Part shown: in pieces, positions 19,642 to 29,600 of the stretch
Position numbering within the stretch: the first letter of the stretch is position 1
How the letters are laid out: every line of letters starts with the position of its first letter
Translations under genes and position numbers: made by a program
Origin: Cytophagales bacterium
Lineage (GTDB): Bacteria; Bacteroidota; Bacteroidia; Cytophagales; Cyclobacteriaceae
Reading direction: 5' to 3'
Assembly: GCA_017303795.1 (NCBI GenBank)
Contig: JAFLBR010000018.1
Coordinates: 36,208-100,207, forward strand
Length of the DNA stretch: 64,000 nucleotides
Notes under the pieces: model-generated
What the model saw: the letters and a program-made list of their open reading frames with translations, nothing else
Told to the model about the DNA's origin: nothing
The model's database searches: none

Positions 19642-21549
19642 TTAGGTTTTGTTTACAAAAACAACTTTTACATTATCAGCCTTGTTTATGCTCTTATAGA
19701 ATTCAAGAAATTCATTATAGGAATCGGCCGGGAACTGGCCTTTGTTCATTTTTATTTTGCGGGAATAGATCAATTTGCCTTGATCAACCTTAAAGGAAGA
19801 TTCGTACTCACCAAAACGCGATTTTATATTTACAGCTTCGGGAACAAACTCGGGATAAATAGCTTCTGGAATGGTATATTCAATCACATCCTCGTCTATA
19901 TAAGGCATGCGAAGTACAATATCTGTCTTTCTTTTCTCCAACTTCTCAGGAACATAAGCGTTACGATTCATTAGATTGGGAGTAAGAAAAATCCGCTTTC
20001 CATTTACAGTAGCCAATCGGTTAAGAATATATTCCACTTCTACTTCGGCAGATGGAATTTTGTTTTTGTTGTTCTTGATAGAGAATTTACTAATATCAAA
20101 ACTTGGAATTTGAGTAGTTTTTTGAATCCATTTTTTATGATCGTCAGCCTGCTTTGTCACTACTGCATCCAATCGGTCGTTTTCATACTGTAAGCCAGCA
20201 TAAACAGTTTTTACTTTGGCAGTAGCATTTCCGTTTAAATCGAGATTGACAGTAGCTCTTCTTGATTGAGTGTTAACGGTAAGCGGATAAGTTGGCGTTC
20301 TTACCAGTGCACCGCCATTTTCGGTAACCATCATAGCGTACCTATCTCCAGTAAATCTTCCCATCCAACCGTAAGGATTAGTCTGGCTTGTGCATTCGAG
20401 CCAAATGGTATCTGCTTCGACAGGAACAGCGACAATGACATGATTAGACTGAGGGCTAGGGAAACTTGCATCAATCTCTGGGTTGTTTTCGCCAGCTTCA
20501 ATTTTGACATAATACCCCTTAACCCCAACCTCTTTCAGAAGCGAAATCATATAATTAGATAGTGCTTTACAATCGCCATAGCCTGTTTTGTCAACCAAGC
20601 TCGCTTCAAAAGGTTGTAACCCGCCAATTCCCAATTGAATACTTACATAACGGGTTTTGTTTTGCATGAATTCATATAAAATTTTGATTTTCTCTTCATC
20701 GGTTTTGGCGTACTGAACCAGGTCTTTTACTTTTTGTCGGGTTGCTTCGGGTAACACATCACGTCCTTTATTTAGAGAAGCTTGCCATAGCCCGTAATCT
20801 TTCCACGTACTCATGTTGCCGCTGTAACCCCCGTACTCAAATTCATTTGGTGAAATCTTAATGTTCCCCACAATACGATTAAAATCGGTACTATGGTTCT
20901 CAAATTTTTTAGGAATGACGTTTTCAAATTGCCATCTAAGTTCTCTAAAACCCTCTTTTGTTAGATTTTTTTGAGGTTCACTAACGTTGAATAGCTTATA
21001 TCTTGGTTCAAGGTTTGCAGGGAAGCTGACAATATATGAAGATTGCTGGATCGAAATCTCATCATCCGTATAAACGAAAAAATCAGGGGCTGAGAACAAG
21101 TGTTTAGTTTGAATTTCAATTTCGTACTCTATAGTGTATGGGTAAACAGCTTGACTTAGATCTGCTGACTTGGATCGATTATCACTCAGTAATGAAAATC
21201 CATCAAACTCACTTTCATCTTTTATGTCGCTGTTTTTTAGTTTTTTTATTTCTCGCCCAAAAACATCATAAACAGTTGCCTTAAAAGTTTTGATCGACCT
21301 TAGTTTATCATACCATGCGCTAATTTGGGCATATTGTTTTGCCTTGCCATTTAAGATTGTAATAACTTCGCGCCTGTAGTAGAGCGTACTACTTTTAGAT
21401 TGAATATCGTATCTCACCTGTCGCTCCCGGATAACGGCATACATTCCTTGCTTCATTTCTTCCGGTATTTCTGATACCGGATATTTTATTTCAGCAGCAA
21501 AACAACCGAGCGCCTGAGACAGCAATAATAAAACGAGAATATTTTTCAT
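19642..21549 (-). CDS. Secreted DUF3857 / transglutaminase-like protein
   Basis: A 635-residue protein with a signal peptide (MKNILVLLLLSQALGCFAA). Residues about 30-230 form the DUF3857 beta domain (VRYDIQSKSSTLYYRREVITIL is typical). The transglutaminase-like cysteine peptidase core follows, with C327 in YGDCKALSNYM, the His in SNHVIVAVP and the Asp/Cys segment DTIWLECTSQTNPYG. A DUF3858-like beta domain forms the C-terminus. Such proteins are abundant in Bacteroidota; whether they hydrolyse or crosslink peptides is not settled. It converges on the SDR gene with only 2 bp between them. Confidence 0.88.
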   Translation of the reverse strand: MKNILVLLLLSQALGCFAAEIKYPVSEIPEEMKQGMYAVIRERQVRYDIQSKSSTLYYRREVITILNGKAKQYAQISAWYDKLRSIKTFKATVYDVFGREIKKLKNSDIKDESEFDGFSLLSDNRSKSADLSQAVYPYTIEYEIEIQTKHLFSAPDFFVYTDDEISIQQSSYIVSFPANLEPRYKLFNVSEPQKNLTKEGFRELRWQFENVIPKKFENHSTDFNRIVGNIKISPNEFEYGGYSGNMSTWKDYGLWQASLNKGRDVLPEATRQKVKDLVQYAKTDEEKIKILYEFMQNKTRYVSIQLGIGGLQPFEASLVDKTGYGDCKALSNYMISLLKEVGVKGYYVKIEAGENNPEIDASFPSPQSNHVIVAVPVEADTIWLECTSQTNPYGWMGRFTGDRYAMMVTENGGALVRTPTYPLTVNTQSRRATVNLDLNGNATAKVKTVYAGLQYENDRLDAVVTKQADDHKKWIQKTTQIPSFDISKFSIKNNKNKIPSAEVEVEYILNRLATVNGKRIFLTPNLMNRNAYVPEKLEKRKTDIVLRMPYIDEDVIEYTIPEAIYPEFVPEAVNIKSRFGEYESSFKVDQGKLIYSRKIKMNKGQFPADSYNEFLEFYKSINKADNVKVVFVNKT

Positions 21550-21677
21550 TATTTATTTCTTCTTTAACACAATTTGTTCGGTAACCATTTGATTAAAAGA
21601 ACTCCGAGGACTGGATATTCTTCTTGAGTAAAAATAATGATTGCTTTTCTTTTAACTTGCAAACCAATTTTTATTCT

Positions 21678-23063
21678 GTGGCTAAATCAAAAACATTATT
21701 CTTTTGTCAGAGTTGTGGGTACGAATCACCCAAATGGATTGGCAAATGTCCCTCGTGCAATGCCTGGAATAGCTTTGTAGAAGAAGTTGTTACCAAAACA
21801 GAAGCCGATAAAAACAATTGGCGACAAGACAACTCAAAATCTAAAATCAACAAGCCGAAAACACTTAACGAAATTACTTCCTCTTCTGAAGTTCGGATTA
21901 CCACACCTGATGCAGAGCTTAACCGGGTACTCGGTGGTGGCATTGTGCCGGGCTCGTTAATTCTAATTGGTGGCGAACCCGGTATTGGTAAATCTACTTT
22001 AATGCTACAAGTGGCGCTTGCCCTTAGTAAAGCAAAAGTTTTATATGTATCGGGCGAGGAGAGTGAGCAACAAATTAAGATGCGTGCTGAGCGACTAAAC
22101 GGCAAGTCAAAAAACAACTATGAAAATTTTTACATGCTGGCCGAAACAGAAACGCGCAACATTTTTCAGGCGGTAGAAAATCTGGAGCCTGCACTTTTAA
22201 TTGTTGATTCCATACAAACACTACACTCGCACATGTTAGATAGTGCTGCGGGTAGCGTGGGCCAGGTACGCCAATGCGCTGCTGAGCTGATGAAGTTTGC
22301 CAAAGAAACCAACACACCTGTTTTTCTGGTAGGACACATTACTAAAGATGGCTCACTGGCAGGCCCCAAAGTTCTGGAACATATGGTTGACACAGTGTTG
22401 CAGTTTGAGGGCGACCGGCATCTGGCTTATCGCATTCTGCGCACCACTAAAAATCGTTTTGGTTCAACTTCCGAAATTGGTATCTACGAAATGTTGGGTA
22501 GTGGCTTGCGCGAAGTGAGTAATCCTTCTGAGATTTTGATTTCGCAGAAAGATGGCCAGGTTACCGGTGCTACCATTGGTGCAACCATTGAAGGCAATCG
22601 GCCGCTGTTGATAGAAATACAATCGCTGGTAAGCCCGGCATCATACGGCACACCACAACGCACACCCAATGGGTTTGATCAGAAACGATTAAATATGTTG
22701 CTGGCTGTGTTGGAAAAGCGCTGTGGCTTTAGAGTAGGTACACAAGATGTATTTGTGAACATGGCCGGTGGCATTTATGTAGAAGATCCGGCAATTGATT
22801 TGGCACTTTGTGTGTCCATTATTTCATCCATGGAAGAAGTATCCGTTAGCGATAAAATTTGTTTTGCTGCCGAAATTGGTTTGGGTGGCGAGTTGCGAGC
22901 TGTTAATAGAATAGACCAACGCATTTCCGAAGCCGAGAAGTTAGGCTTTGAAGAAATTTACATTTCGAAGTACAGTAAAAAATCGCTCGATCTTTCCAAG
23001 ACAAAAATCAAAGTGAAGTCGTTTGGCAAGTTGCGCGAAGTGTTTGAAGAGTTGGTGGGTTAG
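21678..23063 (+). CDS. radA: DNA repair protein RadA
   Basis: A 461-residue RecA-like branch-migration ATPase. In order: a zinc finger (CQSCG..CPSCNAW) at the N-terminus, Walker A GEPGIGKS at 99-106, the RadA-specific KNRFGS at 258-263, and a Lon-protease-like C-terminal domain (LGGELRAVNRIDQRI). It helps process recombination intermediates. The GTG at 21678 is chosen because it directly precedes KSKTLFFCQSCG; the TTG at 21624 would add 18 residues unlike any RadA. The 3' end overlaps the convergent PLP-enzyme gene by 4 bp. Confidence 0.95.
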   Translation: MAKSKTLFFCQSCGYESPKWIGKCPSCNAWNSFVEEVVTKTEADKNNWRQDNSKSKINKPKTLNEITSSSEVRITTPDAELNRVLGGGIVPGSLILIGGEPGIGKSTLMLQVALALSKAKVLYVSGEESEQQIKMRAERLNGKSKNNYENFYMLAETETRNIFQAVENLEPALLIVDSIQTLHSHMLDSAAGSVGQVRQCAAELMKFAKETNTPVFLVGHITKDGSLAGPKVLEHMVDTVLQFEGDRHLAYRILRTTKNRFGSTSEIGIYEMLGSGLREVSNPSEILISQKDGQVTGATIGATIEGNRPLLIEIQSLVSPASYGTPQRTPNGFDQKRLNMLLAVLEKRCGFRVGTQDVFVNMAGGIYVEDPAIDLALCVSIISSMEEVSVSDKICFAAEIGLGGELRAVNRIDQRISEAEKLGFEEIYISKYSKKSLDLSKTKIKVKSFGKLREVFEELVG

Positions 23064-23962
23064 GTTTGCAAACCCTGCAATCCACCTGTATGCAACATCA
23101 ACACGTTACTTCCCGGTGTAAATTTTTCTTTTTCGATCATGTTCATCACGCCCCACATTAGTTTGGCGGTGTAAACCGGATCGAGGGGCAGTTGATGTTG
23201 TTGGTTCATGTTATGGATGAACTCAAACAACTGTGGATTGGTTTTGGCATAGCCTCCGTGATGATAGGATGTTTCGATATGCCAATTTCCATAAACCCGA
23301 TCCGAAAAAGTTTTGAGATGATTTTTGACTTCATCAACCAGAAACTCACCATTCTTTAAAACAGAAATACCAACCACCTGAGTCTGTTCATTCATTCCGG
23401 CAATTAGTCCGGCAATTGTACCACCGGTGCCCACAGGCAAACACACATAATCAAAAGCAGCTTCGTGTTGAAGTCGCTGAGCAAACTCAGCCACACCTTT
23501 TATGGCTAATGTATTTGTTCCTCCTTCCGGGATTAAATAAAACTCGCCAAAGCGATCGTGTAAAGATTGAATGAATTCAGTTGAATGCTTGTTTCGATAC
23601 GCTTCGCGCGAAACGTAATGCAACTGCATGCCTCTGCTTTTCGCGAAAGCAAGTGTAGCATTAAGCGGAAGAGTTTCTTCACCCCGAATTATTCCAATTG
23701 ATTTTAAACCTAACTCATGTGCCGCGGCAGCGGTTGCATAAATGTGATTGGAATATGCGCCACCAAATGTGAGCAGGGTATTATGTTTTTGCTGTTGTGC
23801 CGCCTGCAGGTTGTATTTCAACTTCCACCATTTGTTGCCCGAGATGCGCGGATGGTTTTGATCTTCGCGCTTGATGAACAGTTTGATTCCGGTTTTTTGC
23901 AGAATCGGAAGCTGCAAATCAATAATTGGTGTGTGCTGATAGGATAATGTTTGTTCAGACAT
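23060..23962 (-). CDS. ACC deaminase / D-cysteine desulfhydrase-family PLP enzyme
   Basis: A 300-residue fold-type II PLP enzyme. The PLP lysine is K44 in ISGNKWWKLKYNL, the SNH of FGGAYSNHIYA is the substrate-carboxylate loop, and PVGTGGTIAGL is the phosphate-binding glycine loop. The family contains 1-aminocyclopropane-1-carboxylate deaminase and D-cysteine desulfhydrase, and sequence inspection cannot choose between them; D-cysteine desulfhydrase is the more common activity outside rhizosphere bacteria. Its start overlaps the end of the upstream regulator gene by 8 bp on the same strand, so the two are co-translated. Confidence 0.85.
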   Translation of the reverse strand: MSEQTLSYQHTPIIDLQLPILQKTGIKLFIKREDQNHPRISGNKWWKLKYNLQAAQQQKHNTLLTFGGAYSNHIYATAAAAHELGLKSIGIIRGEETLPLNATLAFAKSRGMQLHYVSREAYRNKHSTEFIQSLHDRFGEFYLIPEGGTNTLAIKGVAEFAQRLQHEAAFDYVCLPVGTGGTIAGLIAGMNEQTQVVGISVLKNGEFLVDEVKNHLKTFSDRVYGNWHIETSYHHGGYAKTNPQLFEFIHNMNQQHQLPLDPVYTAKLMWGVMNMIEKEKFTPGSNVLMLHTGGLQGLQT

Positions 23963-24926
23963 CCGTAATCACATCAAACCCTTTAAAGCTACCGGTTATG
24001 GCCAGCGCTGAAACTTTTTCCGCAATACCTTTCTTTTTGATCTTTCCGGCAATTTCATTAACCGTTGCGCCTGATCCCACCGCATCATCAATCAACAAAA
24101 CATGATTGAACTTTCGCGTTTCCGGCACCGAAAAAGTTTGCTGCGCATTTGTAATCCGCTCTTCGAGTTTACCTAATGACTTTTGGGGCACCGGAATTAT
24201 ACCACTGGTTTTATTAAGCTTAATAGAAGGAAGCTTAAGCGCATAATGTGTTTGCAGATATTTCATCAATTGTACTTCGCGCCTGATGGTTGGCGGCACA
24301 AATCCAACACCATCGGCTTTTAGCAACTCACATAGCTGAACAACGTTTGTTTTTGTTTCATTCACCAGCAGTTTCATCAGCAATTTACTTTGCCCTTGCT
24401 TGGCATAATGAAGAATAGTGCCCAGTCGGGTTTTACCAAACCTTTCTATGGCATAGAAATCCAGGTAGTACAAGTTATTCAAGTGAATCGTATCATAACC
24501 TTTTGTGGATTTCAATTTTTCCATCCCATCAATAAACCCATCCGCATTAAAATAGCTTTTGTATTTCTGCTGTGTAGTAATGTATTCGTTTACTGTTTTT
24601 TCAAATGGAAGTTTGCGCTGCGAACACCAGATATGAAATCCATCTGCACCCTCTTTTATTTCACCAGTTTCTGAAATCAGAATGAAGTTTTCTTGAAGAA
24701 ATTTTTCCTTTTCAGATGGCAGCTCAGTTTTGGTAAGTGCACTTCCTGTTTTGAGTTGATAGACCGTTTTAGGCGGCCGGCCCACGCGCTGAACTAATCC
24801 CGAATCTATTAGCTCGCGTAAAGCAGCGTGAATCATCTGCCTTGAAAGTTCAAGGTTATTTGCGAGTTCGCTGGCTGATAACGACCCATGCGATCTCAGG
24901 AGCTCAAGGATTCTGTCTTTTGTCAT
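23955..24926 (-). CDS. Winged-helix domain fused to a ComF-like phosphoribosyltransferase
   Basis: A 323-residue two-part protein. Residues 1-60 are a winged helix-turn-helix (LSASELANNLELSRQMIHAALRELIDSGLV, then a wing and GRPPKTVYQL). The C-terminal third has a phosphoribosyltransferase PRPP loop, VLLIDDAVGSGAT, with D280-D281 and GSGAT at 284-288. Just before it, VPPTIRREVQLMKYLQ and PQKSLGKLEERITNAQQTF occupy the places of ComF's conserved proline-arginine and QxxLxxxERxxN segments. The middle (about 95-200) is unrecognised. Bacillus PurR also joins a wHTH to a PRTase and senses PRPP, so a PRPP-responsive repressor is plausible; that is inference by analogy. It overlaps the PLP-enzyme gene by 8 bp and has a palindrome directly upstream of its start. 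Confidence 0.75.
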   Translation of the reverse strand: MTKDRILELLRSHGSLSASELANNLELSRQMIHAALRELIDSGLVQRVGRPPKTVYQLKTGSALTKTELPSEKEKFLQENFILISETGEIKEGADGFHIWCSQRKLPFEKTVNEYITTQQKYKSYFNADGFIDGMEKLKSTKGYDTIHLNNLYYLDFYAIERFGKTRLGTILHYAKQGQSKLLMKLLVNETKTNVVQLCELLKADGVGFVPPTIRREVQLMKYLQTHYALKLPSIKLNKTSGIIPVPQKSLGKLEERITNAQQTFSVPETRKFNHVLLIDDAVGSGATVNEIAGKIKKKGIAEKVSALAITGSFKGFDVITDV

Positions 24927-24931
24927 TTTAC

Positions 24932-24960
24932 ACTTTACAGTAAACTGTAAACTGTAAAGT
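24932..24960. promoter_or_regulatory. Palindromic candidate operator of the wHTH-PRTase gene
   Basis: ACTTTACAGT (24932-24941) and ACTGTAAAGT (24951-24960) form a perfect 10-bp inverted repeat. The half-site CTGTAAA occurs three times: inverted at 24934-24940 and as a direct tandem at 24945-24951 and 24952-24958. It lies 6-34 bp upstream of the ATG of the wHTH-PRTase gene (minus strand) and in the 94-bp divergent gap with the radical SAM gene. Position and symmetry suggest an autoregulatory binding site. Confidence 0.5.
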
Positions 24961-25020
24961 TGATCTATTAAAATTGGAATTCAAAATAGGTTTTGCTAAA
25001 AAAATTAGTATTCTTGTTCG

Positions 25021-26073
25021 ATGGAGCAGGAGTACTTTAAGGGTCGGGGCGCACAGATAAAAACCGAAAACCGGTTTCTGAAAGCCCAATATGTTACTGA
25101 GCATATTGAAGGGCTTGACGAGCCGCTGCTCGAATCTCCCCCCACACAAATCTTTATTGAAAGTGCGAAGAAGATTGTAAACGAAGTAAAGAGTGACGAC
25201 CTGAGTATGATGTATTCCATGAATCCGTATCAGGGTTGTGAGCATGGTTGCATTTATTGTTACGCACGCAACACGCACGAGTATTATGGTTTTAGTGCCG
25301 GGCTGGATTTTGAAAGCAAAATCATTGTAAAGAAAAATGCAGCGACTTTGTTGGAAAAACATCTGCTCACTAAAAACTGGAATGCTGTTCCTATTATGTT
25401 GAGTGGCAATACCGATTGTTATCAACCACAGGAGCGAAAGTTTGAAATTACGCGTAGCATGTTAAAAGTACTTGCAAACTATCGGCACCCGGTTGGCATT
25501 ATTACCAAAAATAGTTTAGTGTTGCGCGATCTTGATTTATTGAAAGACCTGGCAAGCGATAACCTGGTGCATGTTTATCTTTCCATCACCACACTTAACG
25601 AAGACCTGAGGCGCATGCTGGAACCGCGAACAGCCAGCGCCATTAAACGATTAAAAACATTGGAAGAATTATCGAAAGCGGGAGTGCCAACCGGCATTAT
25701 GAATGCGCCTATTATTCCGGGATTAAATCATCATGAGATACCCCAGATCTTAAAAGTCGCGGCCGATCATGGGGCATTAAATTGTGGTATGACGGTAGTT
25801 CGGTTAAATGGTTCTATCGGTAAAATTTTTGAAGATTGGTTGCGCAAAAACTTTCCTGATCGGTTTGATAAAGTGTGGAACCAGATCTGCTCCTTTCATG
25901 GTGGCAACGTAAACGATTCAAAGTTTGGCAGGCGTATGACAGGCGAGGGTAATATTGCTGAGGCTATTCATCAATTGTTTCGGGCTTCGAAGAAAAAGTA
26001 TTTTGCCAACCGCTCCGTGCCACCTTACGATCTTACCAAATTCCGCAAAGGCGGTAATTTATCCTTGTTTTAA
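25021..26073 (+). CDS. PA0069-family radical SAM protein
   Basis: A 350-residue radical SAM protein with the [4Fe-4S] motif CEHGCIYC (C73, C77, C80) in MNPYQGCEHGCIYCYARNTH. The LSGNTDCYQPQE, VGIITKN and VYLSITTLNEDLRRMLEPR stretches match the PA0069/Rv2578c branch, related to spore photoproduct lyase in core sequence. The function of this branch is not established to my knowledge. A partial -7 box (TATTCTTG, 25009-25016) sits 5 bp before the ATG. It is divergent from the wHTH-PRTase gene and shares its regulatory gap. Confidence 0.88.
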   Translation: MEQEYFKGRGAQIKTENRFLKAQYVTEHIEGLDEPLLESPPTQIFIESAKKIVNEVKSDDLSMMYSMNPYQGCEHGCIYCYARNTHEYYGFSAGLDFESKIIVKKNAATLLEKHLLTKNWNAVPIMLSGNTDCYQPQERKFEITRSMLKVLANYRHPVGIITKNSLVLRDLDLLKDLASDNLVHVYLSITTLNEDLRRMLEPRTASAIKRLKTLEELSKAGVPTGIMNAPIIPGLNHHEIPQILKVAADHGALNCGMTVVRLNGSIGKIFEDWLRKNFPDRFDKVWNQICSFHGGNVNDSKFGRRMTGEGNIAEAIHQLFRASKKKYFANRSVPPYDLTKFRKGGNLSLF

Positions 26074-26126
26074 ACCACCGGTGTAGCCTTCAGAATCTAT
26101 TCAGGATTTATGCTTTACTTTGCAAT

Positions 26127-26516
26127 GTGAAAAAGCTGGTGGCCTGTACACTCACTATTGTTATCCTTACGGGATCGGTGATTGATCTGCACGATCTTTC
26201 GAAGGTGCCGTACATGATCAGCCACTTTCAACAACATAAGAATAATACCGACTCTTTTTCTATTGCTGATTTTTTTGATCTTCACTACGGTGAACAAGCC
26301 GAGCAACATGACAAACAGGAGCATGAGCAACATCAAGGCTTGCCTTTCAAAACACACGATTGTACCTTTTCACACATCAGCATGATCTTATCCGATTTCG
26401 AACCAACCATCGAATCATCGTTTAGCCTGATCATGCGCTACAATAATTTCTACGAATCGGCTTACACTTCAGAGTTTAGCCAATCTATCTGGCAGCCGCC
26501 CAAGCTGGTGATTTAA
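26127..26516 (+). CDS. Small His-rich secreted protein preceding the metal-efflux operon
   Basis: A 129-residue protein starting with GTG at 26127 (the overlapping ATG at 26125 runs straight into a stop). Residues 1-20 (MKKLVACTLTIVILTGSVID) are a signal peptide or anchor. The mature part is rich in His and acidic residues (FFDLHYGEQAEQHDKQEHEQHQG, then KTHDCTFSHIS), which suggests binding of soft or borderline metal ions in the periplasm. No known family is recognised. It lies 91 bp upstream of czcA in the same direction with a GC-rich repeat between them, so a role in metal sensing or buffering for the pump is inferred. Confidence 0.6.
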   Translation: MKKLVACTLTIVILTGSVIDLHDLSKVPYMISHFQQHKNNTDSFSIADFFDLHYGEQAEQHDKQEHEQHQGLPFKTHDCTFSHISMILSDFEPTIESSFSLIMRYNNFYESAYTSEFSQSIWQPPKLVI

Positions 26517-26529
26517 AAATCTCATCTGT

Positions 26530-26573
26530 CCCTCTCCCCAAGGGAGAGGGTGGCCGCCAGGCCGGGTGAGGGG
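26530..26573 (+). repeat. GC-rich palindromic repeat, copy 1
   Basis: CCCTCTCCCCAAGGGAGAGGG forms a hairpin, followed by a GGCCGCCAGGCC hairpin and the tail GGGTGAGGGG. Related copies lie at 42732-42764 and 44079-44110. It separates the His-rich gene from czcA and could attenuate or stabilise the transcript. Confidence 0.65.
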
Positions 26574-26607
26574 CAATAAACTCAAATTACTTTAAAGTAT
26601 TATTACT

Positions 26608-29600
26608 ATGCTTCATGGCATTATCTCCTTTTCAATAAGGAATAAGGTCATCGTAGGTATGCTTACCATAGCACTCATTTTTTGGGGTAGCTATTCCTTA
26701 AAGCAGTTGCCTATCGATGCCGTTCCTGATATTACGAATAACCAGGTGCAGATCATTACGGTTTCGCCTACACTGGCTGCACCCGAAGTGGAGCGCCTCG
26801 TTACATTTCCGGTAGAACAAACCATGGCCACCATTCCTGAAATTGTAGAGATGCGATCCATCTCGCGTTTTGGATTATCGGTGGTAACTGTGGTGTTCGA
26901 AGAAGATACCGATATTTATTGGGCTCGTCAGCAAGTAAACGAGCGACTTAATCAGGCACAAGATCAGATCCCGCCCGGTGCGGGTTCGCCTGAAATCGGT
27001 CCGCTCTCCACCGGGCTCAGCGAAATCTATCAGTATGTCTTGCGTGCAAAGCCCGGCTTTGAAGCGAAGTACGATGCCATGGAGTTACGCACTATACAAG
27101 ATTGGATTGTGCGTAGACAACTTATCGGCACACAAGGTATTGCCGACATCAGCAGCTTTGGCGGGTATGTAAAGCAATATGAAATTGCCATTGATCCGGT
27201 AAAGTTGCGGGCTATGAACATCAGCATTAGCCAGGTGTTTGATGCGTTAGAAAAAAATAATCAAAACACAGGCGGTGCGTATATTGAACGTAAACCCAAT
27301 ACCTACTTCATCCGGAGCGAAGGCCTAGTTCAGAATCTGAATGATATCCGGCAGATCATTGTAAAAAATACTTCTAACGGATTGCCGGTGTTAATGGAAG
27401 ATGTGGGTACGATTCAATTCGGAAGTGCTGCCCGCTATGGGGCATTAACCTACAACAATACAGGCGAGGCTGTTGGTGGTGTGGTGCTGATGTTGAAAGG
27501 CGCGAACTCATCGCAGGTAATTGCCAATGTAAAAACCCGCATTGAACAGATCAGAAAAACGTTACCTGAAGGTGTTGAGATTGAAGCTTTCCTCGATCGA
27601 ACCCGCTTAGTTAATAACGCCATTGAAACCGTTGTAAAAAATCTGGCCGAAGGTGCGCTGATTGTAGTGTTTGTGTTGGTGATGTTGCTCGGAAATTTTC
27701 GGGCTGGCTTAATAGTAGCTTCTGTTATACCATTGGCTATGCTTTTTGCCATTGCCATGATGAATCTGTTTGGCGTATCGGGTAACCTGATGAGTTTGGG
27801 CGCGCTTGATTTTGGATTGATTGTAGATGGCGCTGTAATTATTGTGGAGGCCACCATGCACCACTTGGGCATCAGTACAACCATAAGAAAACTTTCGCAG
27901 CACGAAATGGATGAAGAGGTACAACAATCGGCCAGCTCCATGATGCGCTCAGCCGCGTTTGGTCAGATTATTATTCTGATTGTTTACTTGCCGATACTTT
28001 CACTTACTGGTATTGAAGGTAAAATGTTTAAGCCGATGGCACAGACGGTATCGTTTGCTATTCTGGGTGCGCTTATTCTTTCGCTTACTTATGTGCCGAT
28101 GATCTCAGCGTTATTACTAAGCAAAACAACAGGACATCAACCAAACTTTTCAGATAAGATCATTTCATTCTTTAAGAAGTTATACCAACCGGTAATTGAA
28201 TCGGCACTTAAGCACAGAATTATTACGGTTGCTGTTTCTGTATTATTATTAGGCGCAAGTCTAATTATCTTCTTTCGCATGGGCGGAGAGTTTATTCCTA
28301 CTTTAGATGAAGGCGACTTTGCAGTGGAAACCCGGTTGATAACCGGAAGTTCGCTCAGCGAATCGGTAGAAGTAAATCTTAAAACGGCTGATGTGCTGAT
28401 CAAAAACTTTCCGGAAGTAAATGCCGTGATTGGAAAAATCGGAACTTCTGAAATTCCCACCGATCCAATGTCAATCGAAGTAACAGACTTAATCATCACC
28501 TTAAAGGAAAAAGATGAATGGGTAACGGCCACAAACCGCGAAGAACTTGCCGATAAAATGCTAACTAAACTGGAAGCAGAATTACCCGGTGTAATGTATG
28601 GCTTTCAACAGCCCATTCAACTGCGCACGAATGAATTGATGACGGGCGCAAAACAAGATGTAGTAATTAAAATTTTTGGTGAAGATCTGGATTTGCTTGC
28701 ACGCTATGGCGAGCAGGTTGGTAAACTTGCGCGCGAAGTTGAAGGCGCTGAAGATGTCTTCGTAGAGCCCATTGGTGGCTTGCCGCAGATTGTAGTGAAA
28801 TGGAATCGGCAACGGTTGGCACAATTTGGTTTAAGCATCGATGAGGTAAATCGTGTGTTGCGAACCGGCTTTGCAGGCGAAGTAGCAGGGCTTGTGTTTG
28901 AAAATGAAAAACGGTTTGATCTGGTTGTTCGCCTCGCCAACCAAAACCGACAAAACATAAGCGATGTTAAAAATCTGTTTGTAACCACAGCCAATGGAGT
29001 GCAGGTTCCACTTGAACAACTGGGCGAAATCACCCTTACCATTGGCGCCAATCAAATTCAACGCGATGATGCCAAACGCAGAATTGTAGTAGGCTTTAAT
29101 GTGCGAGGCCGCGATGTGGAGAGCATAGTTAGTGAGTTGAATGAATTGATTTCAACTCGTGTAAAATTTGAACCCGGTTATTACACTACTTATGGGGGTT
29201 CATTTAAAAATCTGGAAGAAGCGAAGCAACGTCTTTCAGTAGCTGTGCCGCTTGCACTGGTATTAATATTCCTGTTGTTATACTTCACGTTCCACTCATT
29301 CCGGCATAGTTTATTAATCTTCACCGCCATTCCCCTTTCAGCTATTGGTGGTGTGTTTGCCTTGTGGCTGCGCGATATGCCGTTTAGTATATCGGCCGGT
29401 GTTGGATTTATTGCACTCTTTGGTGTAGCAGTATTAAATGGTATTGTGTTGATAGCAGAGTTTAATCATCTCAAAAAGCAAACCGCACTCACCTTACACC
29501 ATGTAGTTATACAAGGAACCAAACTAAGATTACGCCCGGTGTTAATGACTGCTCTTGTAGCATCACTTGGATTTTTACCGATGGCACTTTCGCATGGATC

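Noticed and set aside
21624-21677. Upstream extension of radA from a TTG
   Set aside because: The added 18 residues do not resemble RadA, which normally begins just before the zinc finger.
24928-25425. 165-codon minus-strand frame opposite the radical SAM gene
   Set aside because: It is antisense to a gene with clear radical SAM motifs, and its translation has no protein-like pattern.
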